From JAGXLP01 sp964649445 (lineage in GTDB: Bacteria > Bipolaricaulota > Bipolaricaulia > M55B111), in the NCBI GenBank assembly GCA_964649445.1, contig CAZYPS010000125.1, forward strand, positions 1-5,029: 5,029 nt of DNA. The letters run 5' to 3'. The notes beneath the pieces are model-generated. The model made no database searches, had not been told where the DNA came from, and saw nothing but the letters and a program-made list of their open reading frames with translations. Position numbers and translations under genes: made by a program. Below are positions 1-4,904 of the stretch, piece after piece. Every line of letters starts with the position of its first letter. The first letter of the stretch is position 1.

Positions 1-241
1 CCCGTGAATAACCTCATATGAATAAGTTAGTTTTATAAAATTTGATCAAAGAGACTCTTCAAGCTAGAAAACTTCCTGGAGGTTGCGTAAAGATCTTGCA
101 TCACCCAATCAACCAAGAAACTACGATAGTAGACTTCGACATGGTCGATTCATTTTTGGATCAAAACCGTACTAACTTACCTAAGTTTAATTTGTATAAT
201 AGTCAAAACTATTCTTAATCCAAAGTCAGTGTAAAAGTTTG

Positions 242-279
242 TATCAAGTGTATCTCGGGGAGCTAGGGTGCACTTGATA
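242..279 (+). repeat. Inverted repeat, 9 bp perfect arms
   Basis: The arms TATCAAGTG (242-250) and CACTTGATA (271-279) are perfect complements around a 20-base centre. In plus-strand RNA the stem can extend inward about five more pairs, using G-U wobbles (251-255 with 266-270), leaving a loop near 256-265. The wobbles favour plus-strand RNA over minus-strand RNA. It may be part of a small RNA or a protein-binding dyad; the sequence alone does not decide. Confidence 0.5.
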
Positions 280-385
280 GGAACTTAATCTAGAGATTAT
301 AGAATCGTTCATTATCGCTCACTCTGACATTATTCTTACACCCTAAAGTAAGAAATCGCTTTCCTTTATTTAAGATTTAACTGCT

Positions 386-417
386 CTACAATACCGCTTT
401 TCGGCTTGTAGTATTTT
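386..417 (+). terminator. Possible weak terminator hairpin (plus direction)
   Basis: CTACAA (386-391) pairs with TTGTAG (406-411), and CCG (394-396) pairs with CGG (402-404) around a CTTTT loop. The unpaired bases are TA on one side and C on the other. On the plus strand a short T-rich stretch (TATTTTG) follows, so it is better as a rightward terminator than as one for the leftward reductase gene. The T-run is short and no upstream plus-strand gene is known, so this is tentative. Confidence 0.3.
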
Positions 418-541
418 GTCATATATTGTTTACTCGAGCTAATTCGAACCCGATCTAATATTTTTTAAACTTTTTGACGCCCTGGAGTTTGTAATTAAAA
501 CCTTCAAGCGAGAGGATTAGGTTGATTGAATTGGGTGTGCT

Positions 542-1528
542 TCACCACCTCTTTCCTTCCTCTTTGTACCTTGCCTGAGTGATTGTTTCCTTCTGGTCTT
601 TTGATAGGGTTATTTCTGTTGCACCAACGTTTTCCTCCAGCTGATCCGTGGTTCTGACGCCGACTATCGGTACGGTGGTGAATCTCTCCTGCTGGATCAG
701 CCAGCTTAGCGAGACCTGGGCGGGTGTGGCGTCTAATTCGTCCGCTATTGACCGGATTTCGTCCAACACGTGCCAGCCTCGTTCGGAAATATACCACTCC
801 TCGAAGTGAGGATCGAAGCTACCCCGGGAACCTTCCGGCGGCTCTTCGTCCCTGCGATATTTACCGGTCAAGAACCCACCCGCAAGTGGTGAGTACGGGC
901 AAACGGCCAGGTTCTGGTCCGCACAGACCTCCAGGTAATCCAGGATGTCATCCCGATACCCTGCGTGAAATAGTGGCTGGGTAACTTTTATCGATTCCAG
1001 TCCGTTTACGTCGCTTTTCCATAGAGCTTTGGTCAGTTTCCAGGCTGCCATCGTGCTAGCGCCGAGATAGTGGACCAAACCCTCCTCGACCAGTCCGTTC
1101 AAAGTGGACAGCGTCTCTTCTATTGGGGTTTCGTCATCCCACCTATGCATATAGTATATGTCCAGGTAATCCGTGCCCAGTCGGGTGAGAGAACCCTCAA
1201 TTTGAGCCCGAATGTGCTTGCGCGACAGACCTCCCCGATTCGGCCCTTCCTTGAACGGGAAGTAGACTTTGGAAGTTACGACGAAATCCTCCCTGTCTTT
1301 GTCATTTAACCAGTTTCCGATGATCTCCTCGCTCCTGCCCCGGGGCGTTCCGTAACCGTTGGCGCTGTCGATGAAGTTAATTCCCTGTTCTTCGGCCGCA
1401 TTCAGTAACTTGTGGGCCTCCTTTTCGTCTGTTTCTACCACGCCTTCAGTTTCCTGACCGAACCTCCACGTGCCGAAACAGAGTTGAGACACCTCAAGAC
1501 CAGTTGAACCTAATTTTACGTAGTCCAT
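542..1528 (-). CDS. Aldo/keto reductase, YajO/IolS-like
   Basis: This is a 328-residue cytoplasmic oxidoreductase of the aldo/keto reductase superfamily. These are (beta/alpha)8-barrel enzymes that interconvert carbonyls and alcohols using NAD(P)H; the substrate cannot be read from sequence. The expected catalytic tetrad is complete: Asp54 (FIDSANGYG), Tyr59, Lys87 (VVTSKVYF) and His128 (YYMHRW). The cofactor-binding signature near the C-terminus is VGVRTTDQLEENVG (about 289-302). Length is normal for this branch and both ends look intact. The ATG start is fixed by an AGGAGGTG ribosome site four bases upstream. The protein is acidic (57 D/E, 35 K/R), and from memory much of its phrasing resembles haloarchaeal reductases, which I could not check. 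Its GC content is visibly above the second reductase. It is transcribed away from the HPP gene and has no operon partner. Confidence 0.93.
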   Translation of the reverse strand: MDYVKLGSTGLEVSQLCFGTWRFGQETEGVVETDEKEAHKLLNAAEEQGINFIDSANGYGTPRGRSEEIIGNWLNDKDREDFVVTSKVYFPFKEGPNRGGLSRKHIRAQIEGSLTRLGTDYLDIYYMHRWDDETPIEETLSTLNGLVEEGLVHYLGASTMAAWKLTKALWKSDVNGLESIKVTQPLFHAGYRDDILDYLEVCADQNLAVCPYSPLAGGFLTGKYRRDEEPPEGSRGSFDPHFEEWYISERGWHVLDEIRSIADELDATPAQVSLSWLIQQERFTTVPIVGVRTTDQLEENVGATEITLSKDQKETITQARYKEEGKRW

Positions 1529-1532
1529 GATA

Positions 1533-1540
1533 CACCTCCT
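1533..1540 (-). promoter_or_regulatory. Ribosome binding site of first reductase
   Basis: On the minus strand AGGAGGTG lies four bases before the ATG at 1528. It is a near-complete match to the bacterial anti-Shine-Dalgarno sequence and fixes the start. Confidence 0.85.
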
Positions 1541-1551
1541 CAGTTAATATT

Positions 1552-1580
1552 ATTGTAAGTTTCCGATATTTCACGATAAA
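1552..1580 (-). promoter_or_regulatory. Likely promoter of first reductase
   Basis: On the minus strand TTTATC (1575-1580) and TACAAT (1552-1557) are separated by exactly 17 bases. The -10 box matches the sigma70 consensus at five of six positions and the -35 box at three. Transcription would begin near 1545, leaving a leader of under 20 bases that contains the ribosome site. The weak -35 box makes this a moderate call. Confidence 0.35.
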
Positions 1581-1729
1581 AAGCGGTATTTTTCAAAATC
1601 CCTGTAAAAATCTTATAAAGCAGGTGCTGGGCATTTTGGCCCGTTCTGAAAATATCAAAGCGCCTGGTTAGGGGGTTTCCGCGAAGTTCCGTCATTTGGG
1701 CTGGATTTTTGACTCTTTCAAAGACCCCC

Positions 1730-1758
1730 TTTACCTTTCTGGGCGTTTTGAATATTAT
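1730..1758 (+). promoter_or_regulatory. Likely promoter of the HPP gene
   Basis: TTTACC (1730-1735) and TATTAT (1753-1758) have a 17-base spacer and match the sigma70 boxes at four and five of six positions. A start near 1765 would give a leader of about 45 bases before the ATG at 1810. Confidence 0.4.
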
Positions 1759-1809
1759 CTTGATCCGGCGGAATACCAGTAATCCGATAAAATAAACTTG
1801 ACTTAATAA

Positions 1810-2265
1810 ATGAGATTCGTTAGCAGGAGCTTCAAAGAAAAGTGGCAAAATTACCTCTGGCAAAGTGCGGGGGCGGGTCTATCGATCCTGTTGCTTATAA
1901 CCTTCACCCAAATGGTAGGTCTGGTGCTGATAGCTGCTGCCGGGTCGACCGCATTTACCGTTTTTGGTCTTCCTCATAATCGAACGGCTAGAACCAGGAA
2001 CATAATTGGCGGAAACGCGATAGCTGCTTTAATCGGTGCTTCCTGCTCGTATCTTGGTCCTCTCTGGGTAGCGGGAGGAGTAGCTGTGGGGATTGCCTCA
2101 TTTTTGATGGTTTTGGTTGACGCGGAACATCCTCCGGCGGCTGGGGCTGCCCTCGGCCTGGCGTTATCTGCAAGTTTTCCCGAATTGGCTTTTGTAATCG
2201 TCAGTGCCCTGACTTTTGCCGTGATCAGGATTGTCCTGCTTCCGCACTTGAAGGATCTCTATTAG
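1810..2265 (+). CDS. HPP-family integral membrane protein
   Basis: This 151-residue membrane protein carries the hallmark of the HPP family (Pfam PF04982): His107-Pro108-Pro109 within the segment EHPPAAGAALG. Two other family-like blocks are AAAGSTAFTVFG (about 42-53) and the TARTRNIIGGN stretch (59-69), which corresponds to the usual AQPRNVIGG motif. Hydrophobic segments lie near 22-53 (one or two spans), 68-83, 86-104, 110-122 and 126-145, after a basic N-terminus. Plant and cyanobacterial members have been linked to nitrite transport, but most bacterial members are uncharacterised, so a substrate is not assigned. It appears complete, without the CBS domains some relatives carry. A TAA lies directly before the ATG, so no longer start exists, and no clear ribosome site precedes it. 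It stands alone as a transcription unit. Confidence 0.88.
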   Translation: MRFVSRSFKEKWQNYLWQSAGAGLSILLLITFTQMVGLVLIAAAGSTAFTVFGLPHNRTARTRNIIGGNAIAALIGASCSYLGPLWVAGGVAVGIASFLMVLVDAEHPPAAGAALGLALSASFPELAFVIVSALTFAVIRIVLLPHLKDLY

Positions 2266-2316
2266 GTTATTCGGATAGGGGTAGGAATTCCCTGAATCGT
2301 ACTGGTTATTTGGATA
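2265..2316 (+). repeat. Short direct repeat after the HPP gene
   Basis: GGTTATTCGGATA at 2265-2277 recurs as GGTTATTTGGATA at 2304-2316, with one mismatch in 13 and a 39-base offset. A weaker echo (TTGGCGGATAAG) follows near 2325-2336. The function is unknown and it may be chance. Confidence 0.35.
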
Positions 2317-2627
2317 AACTAGCTATTGGCGGATAAGAAAAGCTCTATACGAATATTTTTCGCCGCTAAATTCACCGGACTTTACAGAACCGGCTGCAAT
2401 TATTTCTTAATGTATCCGAGAAAGCCTTTATAAAGTATAGTTTGCGGGAAAGGCCTTCCAGTCTATATTGGAAATTTAATGCAACCCTGGTTTTGATAAA
2501 AAATTCATCAACACTGAACCCCGTTACCATCAAATAGACGAGTCATTTCAAAGTTTCGTTACTATAGTTTACTACCAAAGTTTAGTCCATATCTAGGTTG
2601 TCGGCAGAATAACCTCGAAAAATACAG

Positions 2628-2656
2628 TTGTGCAGACAAATTGTTTCCAATATAAT
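2628..2656 (+). promoter_or_regulatory. Promoter of the secreted acidic protein gene
   Basis: TTGTGC (2628-2633) and a perfect TATAAT (2651-2656) are separated by 17 bases. Transcription should start near 2663, giving a leader of about 36 bases. The -35 box keeps only the TTG of the consensus, so an activator may help. A GTG at 2630 that is in frame with the gene lies inside this -35 box and cannot be the translation start if the promoter is real. Confidence 0.6.
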
Positions 2657-2672
2657 CAATGTAGATTATTAT

Positions 2673-2696
2673 GGACCAACCAAGCGGAGGTGGTCC
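2673..2696 (+). promoter_or_regulatory. Leader hairpin with the ribosome site in its loop
   Basis: GGACCA (2673-2678) and TGGTCC (2691-2696) are perfect complements around a 12-base loop. The loop ends in GGAGG (2686-2690) and the stem takes up the following TGG, so the ribosome site straddles loop and stem just before the TTG start. Such a fold could tune translation, for example with temperature or salt; that is inference. Confidence 0.4.
2686..2693 (+). promoter_or_regulatory. Ribosome binding site fixing a TTG start
   Basis: GGAGGTGG sits five bases before the TTG at 2699-2701. This strong site, directly followed by a signal peptide, decides the start codon. The ATG at 2703 is out of frame. 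Confidence 0.85.
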
Positions 2697-2698
2697 CG

Positions 2699-3448
2699 TT
2701 GAATGGATTAAGTTTTAAGTCTACGTTAACAGTTTCTCTAATTCTCTCCCTGGTAGTTCTCTTATCCGGGGTAACTGGTTTGGCTCAGGAGGAGACGCAA
2801 ACGCCGTCGGAGGAGATTGGATCAGGTGCTCGGGAAGTAATCGAAGGGGTTTTAGTTGATAGTGACGTGTCAACAGATTTGTTATCCGAGGCAGAATCAC
2901 TGATCGATAGTGGAGTTCCTCCAGGAGCTTTAGTTGCAATAGTAAAATCAATTGAAACAGGACATCTAAGTCCGGAAGAACTGGAGACCGTATTCGATGA
3001 TCTGGAAGAAAATGTTGTTGGGGGAGACAAACCGCCTGGTCTGGTAATAAAGTCGATAAAGACTACTTACGATCTTCCTGATGAGGTGCCGGAAAGCCGT
3101 GGTAAACCGGATGAAGCAGGCCCACCTGAGGACGCAGAACAGGGTGAGGAAGAAGAAGAGGAATCAGAAGACAAAGGCAAGTCGGATGAAGCGGGTCCTG
3201 AGGACAAGGGGCAAAATGGAGAAAACGGGGATGAAAATGACAAAGGACCACCGGAAGATAAGGGGCCACCTGAGGACGAAGATGAAGAGGGAGCGAGTTC
3301 AGAGGGAAATTCTGGTGAGGCAGGTCCGCCTGAGGACAAGGGCCAGGAAGGAGAAAATGATACCGAAAAAGAAAATGGCCCGCCTGAAGATAGAGGGAAG
3401 TCCGACGAAGCTGGACCACCGGAAGATAAAGAGGAAGATGAAGGATAA
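2699..3448 (+). CDS. Secreted acidic protein with GPPED/GKSDEAGP repeat tail
   Basis: No family was recognised. From the TTG start the protein has 249 residues. Residues 1-29 form a typical Sec signal peptide: Lys7, a hydrophobic core at about 10-25, and a likely cleavage after Gly-Leu-Ala29. Residues 57-89 and 90-124 look like two diverged helical repeats, each with a leucine- and acid-rich helix, a PPG turn and a KSI helix. From 131 to the end the chain uses only eleven amino acids (P, E, S, R, G, K, D, A, Q, N, T), with no hydrophobic or aromatic residue and about 41% Asp+Glu. It carries six GPPED units, one GPED, and several G-K-S/P-D-E-A-G-P units. No sortase motif, C-terminal membrane span or lipobox cysteine is present, so it should be released or held non-covalently at the surface. 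It has its own promoter and terminator. A role in cation binding, hydration or surface coating is only inference. Confidence 0.85.
   Translation: MNGLSFKSTLTVSLILSLVVLLSGVTGLAQEETQTPSEEIGSGAREVIEGVLVDSDVSTDLLSEAESLIDSGVPPGALVAIVKSIETGHLSPEELETVFDDLEENVVGGDKPPGLVIKSIKTTYDLPDEVPESRGKPDEAGPPEDAEQGEEEEEESEDKGKSDEAGPEDKGQNGENGDENDKGPPEDKGPPEDEDEEGASSEGNSGEAGPPEDKGQEGENDTEKENGPPEDRGKSDEAGPPEDKEEDEG
2867..3070 (+). repeat. Two diverged helical repeats in the secreted protein
   Basis: Protein residues 57-89 and 90-124 align: V/L-S-x-D/E-x-L at the start, then an acidic helix, then G-V/K-P-P-G, then a hydrophobic helix ending K-S-I-x-T. The second copy has a few extra residues before PPG and a shorter helix after it. 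DNA identity is low, so the duplication is old. Confidence 0.5.
3089..3445 (+). repeat. Degenerate GPPED / GKSDEAGP repeat tract
   Basis: Protein residues 131-249 are irregular copies of G-K-S/P-D-E-A-G-P-P-E-D-K-G, at about 135-145, 160-171, 183-194, 204-215 and 227-243. Copies differ at synonymous sites (for example GAAGCAGGC, GAAGCGGGT, GAGGCAGGT and GAAGCTGGA for E-A-G), which points to selection on the protein rather than recent DNA slippage. The coding strand is very purine-rich, including an 18-base pure purine run at 3146-3163. Confidence 0.8.
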
Positions 3449-3500
3449 GGTAAGCCAGTAAAACGCTGGTCAAATATTAAATATAATTAAGTTAATTAGT

Positions 3501-3539
3501 AGAGCCTCCTGGTTGATTCCAGGAGGCTCTTTATTTTTT
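3501..3539 (+). terminator. Strong rho-independent terminator
   Basis: AGAGCCTCCTGG (3501-3512) and CCAGGAGGCTCT (3519-3530) form a perfect 12-bp stem with a TTGATT loop, followed by TTATTTTTT. It lies 52 bases after the stop of the secreted-protein gene and ends that transcript. Confidence 0.95.
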
Positions 3540-3647
3540 CTAACTTTAGTTGTGCGAGAGCAATTAGTTTCCAGAAAATTATATACCTCGACTAATCAGT
3601 ACCAGCAGATAAAACGTTGTTTGCGTCAATTTGTAAATAGAGTTAAT

Positions 3648-3671
3648 AGCCTCGTCCCTTATGTCGGGGCT
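3648..3671 (+). other. Hairpin, 7 bp stem
   Basis: AGCCTCG (3648-3654) pairs with CGGGGCT (3665-3671), including one G-U pair in plus-strand RNA, around a 10-base loop. It is followed by seven A's, not T's, so it is not a plus-strand terminator; on the minus strand the T-run precedes the stem. Confidence 0.4.
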
Positions 3672-3673
3672 TA

Positions 3674-3702
3674 AAAAAACATTTTAATCATTTTGATTTT
3701 TT
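3674..3702 (-). terminator. Possible weak terminator of second reductase
   Basis: On the minus strand AATCA-AAA-TGATT (3698-3686) is followed after six bases by T7 at 3680-3674. The stem is only five AT-rich pairs and lies about 175 bases past the reductase stop, so it is a weak candidate. No better one was seen. Confidence 0.2.
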
Positions 3703-3755
3703 ACTAAAAAGTTTCAGCAAGTAACAGTCAGTTCATAGCTAATTTTCTCCGGGGG

Positions 3756-3776
3756 TTGCTCAAATGATCTGAGCGA
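3756..3776. other. Small hairpin
   Basis: GCTCA (3758-3762) pairs with TGAGC (3770-3774) around a 7-base loop, with two further pairs possible outside in plus-strand RNA (one wobble). No T-run follows on either strand. Confidence 0.35.
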
Positions 3777-3784
3777 AACGACTA

Positions 3785-3811
3785 CTCGTTGCCTTCTATT
3801 TAGCTAACGAG
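3785..3811. other. Hairpin, 8 bp stem with one bulge
   Basis: CTCGTTGC (3785-3792) pairs with GC-T-AACGAG (3803-3811), bulging the T at 3805, around a 10-base loop. It lies about 65 bases past the stop of the second reductase and would be in its 3' leader-out. No T-run follows. Confidence 0.4.
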
Positions 3812-3873
3812 CCAATTCATACCGAGCGTAATTCTTGGAGATAAATCAGCTAGCTTTGGTAAATATCCAGAAA

Positions 3874-4707
3874 CTAACCGGGTATACCGTAAATTTCATC
3901 TTCCAGATCCAGCTGATAAACTTTTTCCTGTTTGGTGATATTGTTTATCTGATCTACGTCATCTTCCTCCAGTTCGAAGTTAACTACTTCAAAGTTACTC
4001 TCTATATGCCCTTTTGAGCTGGATTTTGGGACTGTTACAACACCCTGGTCGATTTGCCACCGCAGTACAATCTGGGCGGGGGATTTCTGGTACTTTTCTG
4101 CGAGGTCGTTAACTGTGGAGTCCTGCAGTACTTTCGTTCTAGCCAAAGGCGCTGATGCCGTCAGGGTTACGTCATTCTTTTTACAATATTCGAATAATTT
4201 TTGTTCTCTGTTCCAGGGATGCAGCTCCACCTGATTAACAGAGATAGGAACGTTCGAAATCTTTTGGGCAATTCTTAACTGATATTTGTTGAAATTACTG
4301 ACTCCAATATTTTTAACAAGACCGGATTCGTATATCTTAGAAAAAGCGAGCAAAGTTTCTCGGAGTGAAATGGCCGGATTGGGCCAGTGAATCAGGTAAA
4401 GGTCCAAATAATCGGTACCTAATTTGTCAAGCGTTTGGTCCACGGAACGAAGGACATCGTCGTAGTGAAGGTTGGTGGGCAGGACTTTAGATGTTATAAA
4501 AAGCTCGTCACGATCGTAATCCTCGAGAACTTCCCCTATTTCTGCCTCGTTCCTGTAACCTTCAGCAGTGTCGATATGGTTGTAGCCCTTTTCGAGTGCT
4601 ATCCGAAGAGATTCCTTTAGCGTTTTGCCCCCTAAATTCCACGTACCGTAACCAATAAGAGGCATCTCGTTTCCAGTTTTTAAGGTCGTTGTCGGTATAT
4701 TTGACAA
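3874..4707 (-). CDS. Aldo/keto reductase, DkgA-like short type
   Basis: This 277-residue cytoplasmic enzyme belongs to the short, AKR5-like branch that includes 2,5-diketo-D-gluconate reductases and broad aldehyde or methylglyoxal reductases; the natural substrate is not deducible. The tetrad is complete: Asp46 (GYNHIDTAEGY), Tyr51, Lys74 (ITSKVLP) and His107 (LYLIHWP). Further signatures are NIGVSNF (133-139), NQVELHPW (158-165) and VPKSS (226-230). After Lys228 the family usually has an arginine six residues on that contacts the NADPH 2'-phosphate; here it is His234. The TTG start is set by a strong ribosome site; the next in-frame Met (15) lies inside the first conserved strand. Length and ends are normal. 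It converges on the secreted-protein gene and has a leader of about 160 bases if the upstream promoter is right. Confidence 0.93.
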   Translation of the reverse strand: MSNIPTTTLKTGNEMPLIGYGTWNLGGKTLKESLRIALEKGYNHIDTAEGYRNEAEIGEVLEDYDRDELFITSKVLPTNLHYDDVLRSVDQTLDKLGTDYLDLYLIHWPNPAISLRETLLAFSKIYESGLVKNIGVSNFNKYQLRIAQKISNVPISVNQVELHPWNREQKLFEYCKKNDVTLTASAPLARTKVLQDSTVNDLAEKYQKSPAQIVLRWQIDQGVVTVPKSSSKGHIESNFEVVNFELEEDDVDQINNITKQEKVYQLDLEDEIYGIPG

Positions 4708-4712
4708 GTCAG

Positions 4713-4720
4713 ATCACCTC
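4713..4720 (-). promoter_or_regulatory. Ribosome binding site fixing a TTG start
   Basis: On the minus strand GAGGTGAT lies five bases before the TTG at 4707-4705, an eight-base match to the anti-Shine-Dalgarno complement GGAGGTGAT. Confidence 0.85.
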
Positions 4721-4874
4721 TCAGTTGTTGAATCATAGATTTAGTTCGATTGCTGGTTAGTTCTAAGTTAGTGAAGTACTATTTTCTCTCCAACCTCCAC
4801 CACTAATCTTATCTTAACTGAATTTGATTAACCATTTAACCGTACGTCCAAACGTAGTATTTCTAATCTGAAAA

Positions 4875-4904
4875 ATTATAACGATAGATTCCGGAGAAAG
4901 TAAA
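4875..4904 (-). promoter_or_regulatory. Likely promoter of second reductase
   Basis: On the minus strand TTTACT (4899-4904) and a perfect TATAAT (4875-4880) are 18 bases apart. Transcription would start near 4868, about 160 bases before the TTG. A weaker alternative closer to the gene (TTGGAG, 17 bases, TAACTT, near 4765-4793) cannot be excluded. Confidence 0.45.

Larger units (their letters stand above)
1..541. other. Non-coding AT-rich region with two hairpins
   Basis: No convincing gene was found here. The stretch lies beyond the 3' end of the first reductase gene, which reads leftward into it. It holds a TATAAT box at 195-200, a long inverted repeat at 242-279 and a hairpin at 386-411, all described separately. 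The longest open frame noted, 42-218 on the plus strand, has no ribosome binding site at usable spacing. No poly-T terminator for the leftward reductase gene is visible. Confidence 0.6.
1529..1809. other. Divergent intergenic region with GC-richer core
   Basis: This 281-base gap separates the leftward reductase from the rightward HPP gene and should hold both promoters. The part nearest the reductase (1541-1620) is about 26% GC by count, while 1621-1740 is about 50%, an abrupt change. The core contains a small GGGC/GCCC hairpin at 1629-1642. A minus-strand open frame crosses the whole gap (1863 down to 1540) but has no ribosome site and no recognised domain. I could not identify the core; a remnant of a mobile or decayed gene is possible. 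Confidence 0.5.
2266..2698. other. Non-coding region between HPP and secreted-protein genes
   Basis: There is no supported gene in these 433 bases. No T-tailed hairpin follows the HPP stop, so that transcript has no obvious intrinsic terminator. The region contains the short direct repeat at 2265-2316, a possible interrupted stem with GGCG/CGCC ends near 2328-2376, a perfect 10-base palindrome CTTTATAAAG at 2426-2435, and a near-palindrome GGAAAGGCCTTCC around 2448-2460. Its right end carries the promoter and leader of the next gene. Confidence 0.6.
3449..3873. other. Convergent intergenic region with hairpin cluster
   Basis: This gap separates two convergent genes and holds no supported gene. 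After the strong terminator come an inverted repeat ATTAGT/ACTAAT (3563-3568 and 3591-3596), hairpins at 3648-3671, 3758-3774 and 3785-3811, and an AT-only hairpin at 3686-3698. A second copy of a promoter-region element lies at 3548-3573. Confidence 0.55.

Noticed and set aside
42..218. Plus-strand open frame of about 58 codons (TTG at 42 or TTG at 96)
   Set aside because: TTG at 42 has no ribosome site. The GGAGG at 78-82 is 13 bases from the TTG at 96, too far for normal use. No recognisable protein.
437..455. tRNA T-loop-like GGTTCGAAT on the minus strand
   Set aside because: The bases on either side do not form the five-pair T stem, and no acceptor or anticodon arms are present.
390..1590. 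12-base inverted match AATACCGCTTTT at 390-401 (plus) and 1579-1590 (minus) around the first reductase
   Set aside because: About one 12-base match is expected by chance in a window this size; no longer similarity surrounds it.
1540..1863. Minus-strand 107-codon open frame overlapping the HPP start
   Set aside because: It begins with TTG without a ribosome site, overlaps the well-supported HPP N-terminus and has no recognised domain. The base-composition oddity is kept as a finding.
2630..2698. N-terminal extension of the secreted protein from GTG at 2630
   Set aside because: The GTG lies in the -35 box and has no ribosome site; translation starts at TTG 2699.
3081..3461. Lys/Arg-rich plus-strand frame and Pro/Ser-rich minus-strand frames over the repeat tail
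   Set aside because: They are shadows of the purine-rich GPPED coding repeat; none has a ribosome site and the tail frame continues from a signal peptide.
4765..4801. Leader peptide after GGTGGAGG in the second reductase leader
   Set aside because: No ATG, GTG or TTG follows at usable distance.
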